This document shows positions 17,694-27,672 of a stretch of 64,000 nt of DNA, in pieces (position 1 is the stretch's first letter; each line of letters opens with the position of its first letter). The stretch is taken from NCBI GenBank assembly GCA_020252645.1, contig JADCCN010000003.1:1-64000 (forward strand). Reading direction: 5' to 3'. The stretch is from Methylobacterium sp. GTDB taxonomy: Bacteria > Pseudomonadota > Alphaproteobacteria > Rhizobiales > Beijerinckiaceae. The position numbers and the translations under genes are program-made. Below the pieces are notes generated by a model. It saw only the letters and a list, made by a program, of their open reading frames with translations. It ran no database searches and was not told the DNA's origin.

Positions 17694-17798
17694 TAGAGCA
17701 TGATGTGTTCAGACGGAAGCACATCATGCTCTTATCTTTTTGTTATCGCATGCTTTTTTGTGAAAAATCGGATTCCACTTTTTCACAGCATACTCTAA
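17694..17798. repeat. MITE-like palindromic repeat, copy 4
   Basis: Flanked by TTAG (17694-17697) and CTAA (17795-17798), both fitting YTAR. Inner ends are AGCATGATGTG and CACAGCATACT. The right tetranucleotide contains the TAG stop codon of the minus-strand upp gene, so the element is also the first structure in the 3' end of that transcript. Confidence 0.85.
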
Positions 17799-18424
17799 TG
17801 CGTGCCGTAGAGCCGGTCGCCGGCATCGCCGAGGCCGGGCACGATATAGCCCTTCTCGTTGAGTTTCTCGTCGATTGCCGCGGTCCAGATCGGCACATCC
17901 GGATGCTGGGCCTGCATCTGCGCGATGCCTTCCGGCGCCGCCAGCAGGCAGACGAAGCGGATGTCATGCGCGCCGCGCGCCTTCAGCCGCTCGATGGCCG
18001 CAGTTGCCGAATTGCCGGTCGCCAGCATCGGGTCCGTGACGATGATCAGGCGATCCGCGAGATCCTGCGGCGCCTTGAAGAAATACTCGATCGCTTCCAG
18101 CGTATCATGGTCGCGGTAGAGGCCGATATGGGCGACACGCGCTGCCGGGATCAGCTCGAGCATGCCCTCGGCCAAAGCGAGGCCTGCACGCAGGATGGGG
18201 GCCAGCACGAGCTTCTTGCCGTCGATCATCGGCGCATCCATCGCCTGCAGGGGCGTCTCGATGCGTTGCGTGGTCATCGGCAATTCGCGCGTCACCTCAT
18301 AGGCCAGCAGCATCGCGATCTCCCGCACCAGCTGACGGAAGCCCGATGTCGAGCGGTTCTTGTCACGCATCAGCGAGAGCTTGTGCTGCACGAGGGGGTG
18401 TTTGACGATCGTGACGCCCTGCAT
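17795..18424 (-). CDS. upp: Uracil phosphoribosyltransferase
   Basis: 209 residues, the usual length. Upp joins uracil and PRPP to give UMP. The PRPP site is [12 protein letters not shown] and the uracil-binding C-terminus is [17 protein letters not shown]. The start ATG 18424 has AGAGGA 2-7 bases upstream. It is the last gene of the nucleoside operon and follows urc4 by 53 bases that include a hairpin. In the URC route uracil must first be made into UMP, so its place here fits catabolism as well as salvage. Confidence 0.97.
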   Translation of the reverse strand: MQGVTIVKHPLVQHKLSLMRDKNRSTSGFRQLVREIAMLLAYEVTRELPMTTQRIETPLQAMDAPMIDGKKLVLAPILRAGLALAEGMLELIPAARVAHIGLYRDHDTLEAIEYFFKAPQDLADRLIIVTDPMLATGNSATAAIERLKARGAHDIRFVCLLAAPEGIAQMQAQHPDVPIWTAAIDEKLNEKGYIVPGLGDAGDRLYGTH

Positions 18425-18444
18425 GGTCCTCTATCCTGTCTTCG

Positions 18445-18465
18445 AGGGCTCCTCCTGGGAGCCCT
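18445..18465. other. Intercistronic hairpin between urc4 and upp
   Basis: AGGGCTCC and GGAGCCCT pair perfectly around a 5-base loop, in the 53-base gap between the urc4 stop and the upp ribosome site. No T-run follows. It could be an RNA processing or stability element. Confidence 0.45.
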
Positions 18466-18477
18466 GGTCGGCCTCGT

Positions 18478-19710
18478 TCAAAACACGGTGCCATCGCTCA
18501 CGATCGGGAGCGGCGGGCTGCCATCGGGGCGGCGCTCGCGGGCAAGCCTGCGGCCCGTGGCCCAGGTTCCGCCCTCCAGCACGCACGCCAGCGGAAAATC
18601 CGCCTCCGCCACGCCCAGCGCCTCGCGCACCATGGGCGCGATGTCATCCAGCAGGGCGACGGTGAGTGCCCGCCACTCGATGATGACGGTGGAATCCGGC
18701 GCATGCGCAGCGCGAAGGATGGCTTCATCCTTCGGCACGATGACGCCACCATCGAAAAACAGCCCGCCATTCCGGTATTCCGCAAGCCCTGTGAGCCCGT
18801 CGATTTCCGTCACGGTGATTCCTGCGGCCTGAAGCGGCTCGATCAGCGAATAGGACAGCCATTGCGAAAGCTTGTGGAAGGGCACCAGCGCGCCGGTCTC
18901 GCTGCCATCCTCCAGCAGCGGATGGCGCCAGGTGTCGCCCAGTGGCACGCCGCCAAGGCTGAGGCGCGACGGCCAGATCGGCCCGAAATGCCGGAGAACC
19001 GCGGCGAGAATCCCGGCAGCGGGGAGAGTGGTCCGACCGCCCCGTGTCAGAACATCGAAAAGCGCGCCCGGTCGCGCCCGGCCGGCCGGGTCTTGCATCG
19101 CCGGATCGGCGAGCACGGCGCGTCCCAGCGCGTTCAGGAGCTTCGCCCGGCCTTCAAGCCCCGCAAGCGGGTTTTCCGGCCCGACCTGAAACCCCGCCGC
19201 GAGCTGTTCAACCGATAGGCCCGCAAGCCGCGTCGCATCGGCGCGAAGGGGTTCGGCGGCGTCATCCGAAAAGGCGCCGGCGGCCATCATGTCGAAGCTT
19301 GCAAGCGCGAGGCCTTCCGAGCGTCCCGTTTCGATGCCATTCAGCGGATCGCGGTAGCGCCAGGCGGCACCCGCTCCGGCATCGAGCAGCACGGAGACGA
19401 TCACGAGATCGAAGGCCGAGCGGGCGCGTTCGGCGGGGCCCGGCCATCGTGTTTTCGCATCGAGTTCCGCCCAGCGATCCCGCCCGCCATGCAGGAAATG
19501 CCGCCAGCGCGCATGGAAGGGCACATCGAGCATGGGATAGGCCTGCCGCGTCACCTCGGCAACGAGGCCCGCCACTGCCGGCAGGCGTGCCAGATCGAGC
19601 CGGAAATGGGCGAGCGCATCGGCCTTGGCGAGGGCGAGGATCTGGCGCGCCTTGCCTCGCACGGCGGATGCGCTGAGCAGCGCGGCGGCCTCAGAATTTT
19701 TCGAGGTCAC
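18478..19710 (-). CDS. urc4: URC4/Urg3-family protein (DUF1688), uracil catabolism
   Basis: 410 residues of the DUF1688 family. Recognisable blocks are HARWRHFLHGG, RSAFDLVIVSVLLDAGAGAAWRY, EGLALASFDMM, FDVLTRGGRTTLPAAG and a C-terminal IIEWRALTVALLDDIAP. In yeast and bacteria URC4 acts after URC1 in breaking the UMP-derived ring to urea and a three-carbon compound. A GTG start at 19710, overlapping urc1 by 20 bases, fits the family N-terminus (SEAAALLSASAVR); an earlier ATG would extend far into urc1. The start is uncertain. Confidence 0.9.
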   Translation of the reverse strand: MTSKNSEAAALLSASAVRGKARQILALAKADALAHFRLDLARLPAVAGLVAEVTRQAYPMLDVPFHARWRHFLHGGRDRWAELDAKTRWPGPAERARSAFDLVIVSVLLDAGAGAAWRYRDPLNGIETGRSEGLALASFDMMAAGAFSDDAAEPLRADATRLAGLSVEQLAAGFQVGPENPLAGLEGRAKLLNALGRAVLADPAMQDPAGRARPGALFDVLTRGGRTTLPAAGILAAVLRHFGPIWPSRLSLGGVPLGDTWRHPLLEDGSETGALVPFHKLSQWLSYSLIEPLQAAGITVTEIDGLTGLAEYRNGGLFFDGGVIVPKDEAILRAAHAPDSTVIIEWRALTVALLDDIAPMVREALGVAEADFPLACVLEGGTWATGRRLARERRPDGSPPLPIVSDGTVF

Positions 19711-20950
19711 GGCCAACCACCCGCTCCAGCTCTTCACGGTCCGGCGCGCCATCGGGCGCGTAATAGCCGGCGGCCTTCTTCGCCTCCATCTCCACATTGG
19801 CATCATCAGGGATGAGCCCGTCCGGGATCGGCACGCGCTCGCCGATGGAAATGCCGGAATTCGTCAGCGCATCGAATTTCATGTTCGACATCGAGATGAA
19901 CCGCTCGATATGCGAGATGCCCAGCCAGTGCAGCACATCCGGCATCAATTGCTGGAAGCGGGCATCCTGCACGCCGGCTACGCATTCCGTCCGCTCGAAA
20001 TAGGTCGCGGCCTGGTCGCCGCCTTCCTGCCGCTTGCGGGCGTTGTAGACGAGGAACTTCGTCACCTCGCCCAGAGCCCGGCCCTCCTTGCGATTATAGA
20101 CGATGAGCCCCGCGCCCCTGTTCTGTGCGGCGCGCACGCATTCCTCGATGCCGTGGATGAGATAGGGCCGGCAGGTGCAGATATCCGAGCCGAACACATC
20201 CGAGCCGTTGCATTCGTCATGCACGCGGCAGGTGATGCGGGTCCGCGGCTTGGCGAGAGCGGCCACATCGCCCATGACATAGGCCGTGATGTTGCCGATG
20301 GGCGGCAGGAACACCTGCATGTCCGGTCTTGTCACGAGTTCCGGATACATCCCGCCGGTTTCCTCGAAGAGCGTGCGGCGCAGGGCCTTCTCGGTGGTGC
20401 CGAAGCGCTCGGCAATGCCCGGCAGCCACCAGACCGGATCGATGGCGATCTTGGTGACGGCGATATCGCCTTTTTCCTTCAGGATCTCGCCATCGGGCCT
20501 GAGTTCCCCCTTCGCCATGGCCTCGCGGATTTCCGGCAGGTGCAGGCGCGCCTTGGTGATGGCGATGGTGGGGCGCAGGTCGAGCCCCCCGGCCATCTCG
20601 CGGGCGTAGTATTCGGTGACGCGATGGCCGAACGGATCGAGCGAGACGATCCGCCCCGGCTCGCCCCATTGCGGAAAGGGCCCGATATTCGCCACCGGCT
20701 CGGTATTGGTAAAATCAGCCCGGGCCTGCGCGTTCAGCGCGCCGGATGACACCGCGAGCGCCCGGTAGAGTGAATAGGTGCCGCCATGCGCGCCGATGAC
20801 ATTGCGATCCTGCGGGCGGGACACCGTGCCGATGACGGGCCCGCGCTTCGCGGGGTCTGGCGAGCCCCAATGGATAGGGTGGCGGTTGCTCGCCGCACCC
20901 GGCTCAGGGTGCGAGGTGATGCGGATATGGCCCTTGCGGTTGCTTGTCAT
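19691..20950 (-). CDS. urc1: URC1-type GTP cyclohydrolase II-like protein, uracil catabolism
   Basis: 419 residues. The GTP cyclohydrolase II core is present with zinc ligands in TCRVHDECNGSDVFGSDICTC (three Cys) and the catalytic loop YNRKEGRALGEVTKF. It is longer than RibA (about 200 residues) and has a large N-terminal extension starting HIRITSHPEP, as URC1 proteins do. URC1 is thought to open the pyrimidine ring at the UMP level. Overlap with urc4 and closeness to upp support this over riboflavin synthesis. ATG 20950 is chosen; 20986 is possible. Confidence 0.92.
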   Translation of the reverse strand: MTSNRKGHIRITSHPEPGAASNRHPIHWGSPDPAKRGPVIGTVSRPQDRNVIGAHGGTYSLYRALAVSSGALNAQARADFTNTEPVANIGPFPQWGEPGRIVSLDPFGHRVTEYYAREMAGGLDLRPTIAITKARLHLPEIREAMAKGELRPDGEILKEKGDIAVTKIAIDPVWWLPGIAERFGTTEKALRRTLFEETGGMYPELVTRPDMQVFLPPIGNITAYVMGDVAALAKPRTRITCRVHDECNGSDVFGSDICTCRPYLIHGIEECVRAAQNRGAGLIVYNRKEGRALGEVTKFLVYNARKRQEGGDQAATYFERTECVAGVQDARFQQLMPDVLHWLGISHIERFISMSNMKFDALTNSGISIGERVPIPDGLIPDDANVEMEAKKAAGYYAPDGAPDREELERVVGRDLEKF

Positions 20951-21038
20951 GCCGTTGCCTGGTTCATGTCCATCGAAACGTTCCATGTTGCCCGGGCGGC
21001 GTCAACGCGAAGCCGCTCCGGCCTCCTGGGCTGCTCCA

Positions 21039-22256
21039 TCACAGGAAAGATGTTCCCTTCCTGCCCGGCTTCAGGCCGAGATGATCGAGAAGGCTCGCTG
21101 CGATATCCGCGAGGCTGTCGCGCACGCCGATCGAACCAGCCCCGATGCCCAGCCCGAAGGCGAGGATAGGCACCCGCTCGCGGGTGTGATCTGTTCCCCG
21201 CCAGGTCGGATCGTTGCCGTGGTCGGCCGTGATGATCGCGAGATCGCCGGGCCCGAGCCGCGCCATGATCTCGGGAATGCGCCGGTCGAAGGCTTCAAGC
21301 GCGGCCGCATAGCCCGGCACATCACGCCGATGGCCGTATTCCACGTCGAAATCGATGAGGTTTGCGAAAACGAGCCCGCCTTCGGGCAGGCGCTCGAAAG
21401 CGGAAAGGGCCGCATCGAGCAGGCCAGCGTTCCCCGCCGCCTTGATCTCCTCGCCCGTGCCGCGATGCGCGAAGATGTCGCCGATCTTGCCGATGGTGAT
21501 GACCTTGCGTTGCGCTTCCGTCAGCCGGTCGAGAATGGTCGGTTCGGCCGGCTCGATCGCCCAATCCTTGCGGTTCGCCGTGCGCCGGAACGCGCCGCGC
21601 TTCTCGCCGACGAAAGGCCGGGCGATCACGCGGCCAATCGCGAGCGAGCGCGTGAGTTCGCGCATCACCGCGCAGATCCCGTAGAGCCGCGCGAGGCCGA
21701 ACGTCGTCTCATGCGCCGCGATCTGCAACACGGAATCGGCGGAAGTATAAAGGATCGGCTTGCCGCTGGCGCGATGCTCCTCCCCGAATTCCTCGATGAT
21801 CTCCGTGCCCGAGGCGTGCTTGTCGCCGAGGATGCCGGGGAGGCCCGTTCCGGCAAGGAATGCCGCGATCAGTTCCGGCGGGAAGCAGGGCTCGGTGTGC
21901 GGGAAATAGCCCCATTCGAAATCCACCGGGAAACCGGCGATTTCCCAATGTCCGGAAGGCGTATCCTTGCCGTTGGAGGTCTCGGTGCCAGCGCCGTGAA
22001 GGCCTAGAACCGGCTCGCCTTCGAGCCCTGGCGCATGCAGGCCCGAGGCGAGGCGGATCGCCTCGCCGAGGCCCAGAGCGACCATGTTCGGCAGATGCAG
22101 CCGGCCCGATCGCAGGCCCGGCCGGTCGCCTTTCCCCGCGGCGCAGGCGAGTGCCACATGGCCGACCGTGTTCGAGCCCTCGTCATCGTAGCGCGCGGCA
22201 TCCGGCGCGCCGCCGATGCCCGCGGAATCGAGCACGATGAGCAGCGCCCGGCTCAT
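21039..22256 (-). CDS. deoB: Phosphopentomutase
   Basis: 405 residues, normal length. DeoB interconverts (deoxy)ribose 1-phosphate and 5-phosphate. Alkaline-phosphatase-like metal residues lie in [12 protein letters not shown] and [19 protein letters not shown]; the middle has [13 protein letters not shown] with the phosphorylated Thr. AAAGGTG precedes ATG 22256 by 5 bases. It sits between deoA and urc1 in the nucleoside operon and passes sugar phosphate from the phosphorylases to DeoC. Confidence 0.97.
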   Translation of the reverse strand: MSRALLIVLDSAGIGGAPDAARYDDEGSNTVGHVALACAAGKGDRPGLRSGRLHLPNMVALGLGEAIRLASGLHAPGLEGEPVLGLHGAGTETSNGKDTPSGHWEIAGFPVDFEWGYFPHTEPCFPPELIAAFLAGTGLPGILGDKHASGTEIIEEFGEEHRASGKPILYTSADSVLQIAAHETTFGLARLYGICAVMRELTRSLAIGRVIARPFVGEKRGAFRRTANRKDWAIEPAEPTILDRLTEAQRKVITIGKIGDIFAHRGTGEEIKAAGNAGLLDAALSAFERLPEGGLVFANLIDFDVEYGHRRDVPGYAAALEAFDRRIPEIMARLGPGDLAIITADHGNDPTWRGTDHTRERVPILAFGLGIGAGSIGVRDSLADIAASLLDHLGLKPGRKGTSFL

Positions 22257-22269
22257 ATCGGCACCTTTC

Positions 22270-23598
22270 TCATGCAAAATCCGTGATGCGTTCGGCGATG
22301 AGCGGGAAATCTGGCGGGCTTGTCTCGCCGATCGAATAGGCTGCGCGGATGGTGCGCCCGGCCGCCTCGAATTCAGCATCGGAGCGCGCATGCACCAGGG
22401 CGAGGGGCGTGTCCTCCGCCACCGTCCTGCCGAGTTCAGCGAGGTCCGTGAGGCCGACGGCATGGTCGATCGCATCCTCGGCGCGCGTGCGCCCCCCGCC
22501 CATCGCCACGACCGAAAGGCCGACCGCGCGCGTGTCGATGGCCCCGATCCGCCCGGCCTTTCCAGCCGGCACGGGCCGGATGACCGGCGCGGCCGGCAGA
22601 TGCCGGGCCGGCTTTTCCATCAGGTCGGAAGGTCCGCCGAGAGCCGCCACCATCCGGCCGAACACCTCCGCGGCGCGCCCGCTTTCAATGGCTGCCGCAA
22701 TCTTCCCGCGACCCTCCCCGGGGCTCGCCGCCAGGCCGCCTGTCGCGAGCATCTCCCCGCCGAGCGCGATGGTCACGTCGAGCAGGCGCCGGTCCTTCCG
22801 CGTGCCGATGAGGTTTTCAATCGCGTTCATCACCTCCACCGCATTGCCGGCCGCAGGGGCGAGCGGCTGGTTCATGTCGGTGATGAGCGCGGTGGTTCTG
22901 AGCCCCGCGCCATTGGCGACCGCGACGATGCTCTCGGCCAAGGCGCGCGAATCCTCGCGCGAGGCCATGAAGGCGCCGGAACCGGTCTTCACATCCATCA
23001 CGAGGCCCTCAAGGCCCGCCGCGAGCTTCTTCGAGAGGATGGAAGCCGTGATGAGCGGGATGGATTCAACCGTCGCCGTCACATCGCGGATGGCATAGAG
23101 GCGCTTGTCGGCCGGCGCGAGGTCTTCGGTCTGGCCGATGATCGCGGCGCCGATCTCGCGCACGACCCTGCGCAGGAGCGCCGGGTCCGGCCGGGTCGAA
23201 TAGCCGGGAATGGCCTCGAGCTTGTCGAGCGTGCCGCCGGTATGCCCCAGACCGCGGCCCGAGATCATCGGCACGAAGCCGCCGCAGGCCGCAACCGCCG
23301 GCGCGAGGATCAGGCTCACGAGGTCGCCCACGCCGCCGGTCGAATGCTTGTCGAGCACCGGGCCGGGCAGGGCAAGGTCATTCCAGTCCATCACGGTGCC
23401 GGAGCGGGTCATCGCACGGGTCAGCGCCACGGCTTCGGCGCGGCTCATGCCATTGAGGAACACGGCCATCGCAAAAGCCGCCGCCTGCATGCCGGTGACG
23501 CGCCCATCCACGAGCCCCGCGATGAGAAAGCCGATCTCGGCCTCCTCCAAGGCGCGTCCGTCGCGCTTCTTCCGGATGATTTCCTGCGGGAGATCCAT
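22270..23598 (-). CDS. deoA: Thymidine phosphorylase
   Basis: 442 residues. It splits thymidine or deoxyuridine with phosphate into base and deoxyribose 1-phosphate. The family signature is [20 protein letters not shown], preceded by [19 protein letters not shown] and followed by [14 protein letters not shown] 23598 follows the deoC stop by one base. The freed uracil can enter Upp-URC1-URC4 and the deoxyribose phosphate goes to DeoB and DeoC. Confidence 0.97.
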   Translation of the reverse strand: MDLPQEIIRKKRDGRALEEAEIGFLIAGLVDGRVTGMQAAAFAMAVFLNGMSRAEAVALTRAMTRSGTVMDWNDLALPGPVLDKHSTGGVGDLVSLILAPAVAACGGFVPMISGRGLGHTGGTLDKLEAIPGYSTRPDPALLRRVVREIGAAIIGQTEDLAPADKRLYAIRDVTATVESIPLITASILSKKLAAGLEGLVMDVKTGSGAFMASREDSRALAESIVAVANGAGLRTTALITDMNQPLAPAAGNAVEVMNAIENLIGTRKDRRLLDVTIALGGEMLATGGLAASPGEGRGKIAAAIESGRAAEVFGRMVAALGGPSDLMEKPARHLPAAPVIRPVPAGKAGRIGAIDTRAVGLSVVAMGGGRTRAEDAIDHAVGLTDLAELGRTVAEDTPLALVHARSDAEFEAAGRTIRAAYSIGETSPPDFPLIAERITDFA

Positions 23599-23599
23599 C

Positions 23600-24376
23600 T
23601 CAATAAGCCTTCCTGCCGGCATGGGTTTCGCCGCCCCTGATGACCGCCACGAGCGCGTCATGCAGGCCCGAGGCGCCGAAGCGGAAGGTTTCCGGCGCGG
23701 TCCAGCCCGGGCCCATCATGGCGTCAGCGAGAGTGAGATAGGCCGCCGCATCGGCGAAGCTGCGGATGCCGCCGGAGGGCTTCAGACCCACGGAACGCGG
23801 CACCGCGAGAATGGCCCCGAGCATCGCGCGCGCGGCGTCGAGGCTCGCCCCGTTCCCGGCCTTGCCGGTCGAGGTCTTGATGAAATGCGCGCCGCAGCGG
23901 ATGGCAAGATCCGCCGCGCGGCGGATGGATGCGCCATCAGGGTAGCTCCCGCTTTCGAGGATGACCTTCAACCGGCGATCCACCGGCAGGGCGGCCTTCA
24001 CACCGGATATCATCGCGGCGGCTGTTTCCTCGTCGCCCGAAAGGAAGGCGCGCCAGGGCAACACGAGGTCGATCTCGTCGGCACCGACTTCGAGTGCCGC
24101 CTGCAACATCGCGAGCACCTCCGCCAGGGTTTCCTCGCCGGAGGGGAAATTCACCACGGTCGCGATGCGGATGCCCGTGCCCTCCAGCGCGGCCTTGGCC
24201 CCGGCGACGTGACGCGGCCAGACGCAGACCGCCGCCACGGCGGGAATGCCCGCCGCGCCCTTCGCCCTGGCGCAAAGCTTGGCGACATCCGCCTCGCTCG
24301 CATTGTCCCCCAACTCGGTGAGGTCGAGCAGCGCGATGGCGCGCCGGGCGAGCGCGATCTCGGCTTTGGTGCTCAT
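23600..24376 (-). CDS. deoC: Deoxyribose-phosphate aldolase
   Basis: 258 residues. It cleaves deoxyribose 5-phosphate to acetaldehyde and glyceraldehyde 3-phosphate. The Schiff-base lysine is in HFIKTSTGK near residue 168, with further family marks EIDLVLPW and GLKPSGGIR. The start ATG 24376 overlaps the punA stop (ATGA). It completes the sugar branch of the nucleoside operon. Confidence 0.97.
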   Translation of the reverse strand: MSTKAEIALARRAIALLDLTELGDNASEADVAKLCARAKGAAGIPAVAAVCVWPRHVAGAKAALEGTGIRIATVVNFPSGEETLAEVLAMLQAALEVGADEIDLVLPWRAFLSGDEETAAAMISGVKAALPVDRRLKVILESGSYPDGASIRRAADLAIRCGAHFIKTSTGKAGNGASLDAARAMLGAILAVPRSVGLKPSGGIRSFADAAAYLTLADAMMGPGWTAPETFRFGASGLHDALVAVIRGGETHAGRKAY

Positions 24377-25167
24377 GGGCCCGCCTCCAGAAGGCCGGTG
24401 ATCATGCGGATCATCGCCGCGCTGCCCTTGGCCGCCACCGTCTTGGTGTCGTGATGCGAAATCTCGGCACCCTGAAAACCGGCGGCGAGGTTCGTCACCA
24501 TCGAGAGTGCCGCCACGCGCAAGCCGAGACGGCGCGCGAGAATCACTTCCGGCACGGTGGACATGCCGACAAGATCCGCACCGAGGATCTTCATCGCGCG
24601 GATCTCGGCCGGACTCTCGAAGGTAGGGCCGGAAAACCAGAAATAGACACCCTCATGGTAGGGAATGCCTTCACGCGCCGCCACATCGCGCAGCTTCGCG
24701 CGCAGGGCAGGATCATAAGCGTCGCGCATGTCGACGAAGCGCGCATCGCCCGGTTCGCCAATGAGCGGGTTGCGGCCGGACCAGTTCACGTAATCCGAAT
24801 GCACGACGATGGAGGTTGGACCAATCTCGCTCCGAAGCGAGCCGGCCGCATTCGTGAGGATCAACATCGAGGCGCCGAGCGCCTTCAGAATCTCCAAAGC
24901 CGGGCGCATGGCGGCGGAATTGCCGTGCTCGTAATAGTGCTCGCGGCCGGAGAAGACCGCGACGCGACGCCCGCCGAGCTGGCCGATGATCAGCCGGCCC
25001 TGATGGCCCGAGACGCCGCCCCTGGGAAAGCCGGGCAGCTCCTCATAGGGAACCGAAACAGCCCCCGCGACCTGCTCGCCCAGTTGACCCAGCCCCGAGC
25101 CCAGCACGATGCCCGCCGCCACAGGGTGTTCGCCCGCCGCCCGGCGGATGATCGACAAGGCTTCCAT
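24373..25167 (-). CDS. punA: Purine nucleoside phosphorylase (trimeric class)
   Basis: 264 residues. The phosphate site is GIVLGSGLGQLG and SGREHYYEHG, the base-binding part is TNAAGSLRSEIGP, and the ribose/purine block is VYFWFSGPTFESPAEIR with GMSTVPEVILAR. It splits inosine, guanosine and deoxy forms to base and (deoxy)ribose 1-phosphate. ATG 25167 lies 2 bases after the cdd stop. Confidence 0.95.
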   Translation of the reverse strand: MEALSIIRRAAGEHPVAAGIVLGSGLGQLGEQVAGAVSVPYEELPGFPRGGVSGHQGRLIIGQLGGRRVAVFSGREHYYEHGNSAAMRPALEILKALGASMLILTNAAGSLRSEIGPTSIVVHSDYVNWSGRNPLIGEPGDARFVDMRDAYDPALRAKLRDVAAREGIPYHEGVYFWFSGPTFESPAEIRAMKILGADLVGMSTVPEVILARRLGLRVAALSMVTNLAAGFQGAEISHHDTKTVAAKGSAAMIRMITGLLEAGP

Positions 25168-25169
25168 GA

Positions 25170-25598
25170 TCAGGCTCCGCCGCCGAGATTCTCCGGCCCG
25201 AAGGAATAAGGCAGGAGGGTGGAGAGCGTGAAGCTCGCGCGGATGCCCTCGGGCCCCGCAATATGGATCGGGCATTCCGGCCCGGCGAATTCGCGGATGC
25301 GCTGGCGGCAGGCGCCGCAGGGCGTGCAGAGCCCTTCGCCCGCACCCACCACCACGAGTTCGGCGATGCGCCGCGAGCCACCGCCGATCATCGCGGAAAT
25401 CGCGCCGGCTTCGGCGCAGGTTCCCGCGGGGTAGGCGGCATTCTCGACATTCGGCGCGGCGTAGATCCGGCCATCCTCGCTCAGGATGGCGGCCCCCACC
25501 GAAAAACGGGAATAGGGCGCATAGGCGCGCTCGAAGGCGAGCTTCGCTGCATCGAACAGTTTCCGGAGCGCGGTATCCGCCAATTCGGCACGGGGCAT
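25170..25598 (-). CDS. cdd: Cytidine deaminase
   Basis: 142 residues, the homotetramer type. Zinc and catalytic residues are in TCAEAGAISAM (Cys, Glu) and CTPCGACRQ (two Cys), after the substrate-binding NVENAAYPAG. It turns cytidine and deoxycytidine to uridine and deoxyuridine. AAGGAG lies 8 bases before ATG 25598; ATG 25604 overlapping the permease stop is less likely. Confidence 0.96.
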   Translation of the reverse strand: MPRAELADTALRKLFDAAKLAFERAYAPYSRFSVGAAILSEDGRIYAAPNVENAAYPAGTCAEAGAISAMIGGGSRRIAELVVVGAGEGLCTPCGACRQRIREFAGPECPIHIAGPEGIRASFTLSTLLPYSFGPENLGGGA

Positions 25599-25600
25599 GA

Positions 25601-26572
25601 TCATCGCTCCTTCACATAAGGCAAGCCGCTCGCTTTCGGCGGAATGGCACGACCGACAAAGCCTGCGAGCAGGATGACCGTCAGCACATAGGGCAGCGCC
25701 TGGATCGCCTGGACCGGCACCTCGCCGATACCGGGCAGCACCACGCCCTGAAGGCGGATCGCCGCCGCGTCGAGCAGCCCGAAGAGCAGGCAGGCCCAGA
25801 GGGCCGCAACCGGTCGCCATTTCGCGAAGATCAGGGCCGCCAGCGCGATGAAGCCCTTCCCCGCAGTCATGTGCGGCAGGAAGCCCGCGGCCAGCGCCAC
25901 CGACATATAGGCGCCGCCGATGCCGCAGAGCAAACCGCAGGCCAGCACCGCCGAATAGCGCAGGCGCGTGACGGAAATCCCGGCCGTATCCACCGCCGCG
26001 GGGTTCTCGCCCACCGCCCGGATCCTCAGGCCCCAGCGCGTGCGATAGAGCAGGAACCAGGTGAGCGGCACGGCGAGAAACGCGAGATAGACCGGCAAGG
26101 CATGGCCCGAGACCACCTCGGCATAAAACGGCCCGAGGATGGGCACGGATTCGAGGCTGGTTGCGAAGGGCAGCTGGATTTCGTTCAGGCGCGCCGCCCC
26201 TTCGAGCGAAGGCGTGCGCCCCCCCTGCTGGAACCAGGCATGCCCGAGGAGCGCCGTCAGGCCGGCCACGAGCACATTGATCGCAACGCCCGTGACAATC
26301 TGGTTGCCGCGCTGGGTGATGCAGGCGAAACCATGCACGAGCGCGAGCATCAGGGATATTGCGATGCCCGCCATCAGACCCAGCAGGGCGGAGCCGGTTG
26401 CAAGCGCGGTCGTCGCCGAGGCGAAGGCCGCGCCGAGCAACTTGCCCTCGAGCCCGATATCGACCACGCCCGCCTTCTCCGAATAGAGCCCGGCCAGACA
26501 GGCGCAGAGCAGCGGAACGGCAAGCCGCGTACCGGAATCGAGAATGCCGAGCGCGAGGAGATAGGTTTCCAT
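25601..26572 (-). CDS. Nucleoside ABC transporter permease (BPD_transp_2)
   Basis: 323 residues with about eight to ten membrane segments. Family marks are LYSEKAGVVDIGLEGKLL near the N-terminus and MTAGKGFIALAALIFAKWRP in the second half. ATG 26572 shares a base with the partner permease stop (TGATG). It is the second permease of the BMP transporter at 25601-30225. Confidence 0.94.
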   Translation of the reverse strand: METYLLALGILDSGTRLAVPLLCACLAGLYSEKAGVVDIGLEGKLLGAAFASATTALATGSALLGLMAGIAISLMLALVHGFACITQRGNQIVTGVAINVLVAGLTALLGHAWFQQGGRTPSLEGAARLNEIQLPFATSLESVPILGPFYAEVVSGHALPVYLAFLAVPLTWFLLYRTRWGLRIRAVGENPAAVDTAGISVTRLRYSAVLACGLLCGIGGAYMSVALAAGFLPHMTAGKGFIALAALIFAKWRPVAALWACLLFGLLDAAAIRLQGVVLPGIGEVPVQAIQALPYVLTVILLAGFVGRAIPPKASGLPYVKER

Positions 26573-27672
26573 CACGCCTGCTCCCTTCTCGCAAGAAGCT
26601 GTGCCACCCACGGCTTCAGCATGAATTCCAGTGCGCCCGCGAAGAGGATCACCAGGCCCTGGATCACCACGATCATGTCACGCGAGATGTTCGGCTTGTC
26701 GAAGGCGAGTTCCGTGCCGCCCTGGTAGAGCACGCCGAAGAGCAGCGCCGCGAAAACGATGCCGGCCGGATGCCCGCGCCCCATCAGCGCCACGGCAATC
26801 CCCACGAAACCGTAGCCGGCGGTGAAAGCCAGCAGCAGGCGATGCTGCACGCCGAGAATCTCGTTCACCGCCATCATTCCCGCCAGCGCGCCGGAAATCG
26901 CCATGGCGAGGATGGTGATGCGCTCCGGCGAGATGCCGGCATAGCGCGCCGCGGTTGCGTTCGCGCCCACGGTCCGGATCGCATAGCCGAGGCGCGAGCG
27001 GAAGATCAGCAGCCACACCGCCGCGGCTGAAGCCAGCGCCAGCACGAAAGAGAGGTTCAGCGGCGATTTCGGCAGTTTCACCCCGAGGCTTGCGGCGATC
27101 TCATGCAGGAAGGGCAATTTGCCCCCCTCTTCGAAAACCCGCGAGGAGGGTTCCATCATGCCCGCCGGCCTGAAAACATCCACCAGCAGATAGACCAGCA
27201 GCGCGCTGGCGATGAAATTGAACATGATGGTGGTGATGACCACGTGGCTGCCGCGCCTGGCCTGCAGCCAGCCGGGAATGGCGGCCCAGCCCGCGCCGAA
27301 CAACGCCGCCGCGAGAATGGCCGCCGGCAGCGCGATGATGCCGGGCAGCGAACCCAGCATCAGCGCCGCGATGGCAGCGCCGATGCCGCCAAGCATCGCC
27401 TGGCCCTCGCCGCCAATGTTGAAGAGCCCGGCATGAAAGGCCACCGCCACGGCGAGCCCGGTGAAGATGAAGTTCGTCGTGTAATAGAGCGTGAAGCCGA
27501 TGCCTTCGGCATGGCCCAGAGCGCCGCGCAGCAGCAGGGCCGTGGCCTCTATCGGACTTTCCCCGATCGCCAGCACCACGAGGCCCGAGGCGAGAAAGGC
27601 GAGGCCCACATTGAGCGCCGGCAGCAGAAAGACATCCGCCCAGCGGGGCAACGTGACAGGCCTGGCGCTCAT
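26572..27672 (-). CDS. Nucleoside ABC transporter permease (BPD_transp_2)
   Basis: 366 residues, about ten membrane segments. It shows FHAGLFNIGGEGQAMLGG, the cytoplasmic-loop segment GSHVVITTIMFNFIAS and FTAGYGFVGIAVALMGRGHP. The ATG at 27672 overlaps the ATPase stop (ATGA). Together with the protein encoded at 25601 it forms the channel for nucleosides. Confidence 0.94.
   Translation of the reverse strand: MSARPVTLPRWADVFLLPALNVGLAFLASGLVVLAIGESPIEATALLLRGALGHAEGIGFTLYYTTNFIFTGLAVAVAFHAGLFNIGGEGQAMLGGIGAAIAALMLGSLPGIIALPAAILAAALFGAGWAAIPGWLQARRGSHVVITTIMFNFIASALLVYLLVDVFRPAGMMEPSSRVFEEGGKLPFLHEIAASLGVKLPKSPLNLSFVLALASAAAVWLLIFRSRLGYAIRTVGANATAARYAGISPERITILAMAISGALAGMMAVNEILGVQHRLLLAFTAGYGFVGIAVALMGRGHPAGIVFAALLFGVLYQGGTELAFDKPNISRDMIVVIQGLVILFAGALEFMLKPWVAQLLARREQA

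Noticed and set aside
19691-20950. GTP cyclohydrolase II for riboflavin synthesis (ribA)
   Set aside because: The protein is twice the RibA length with a distinct N-terminus and is coupled to urc4 and upp, so URC1 fits better.
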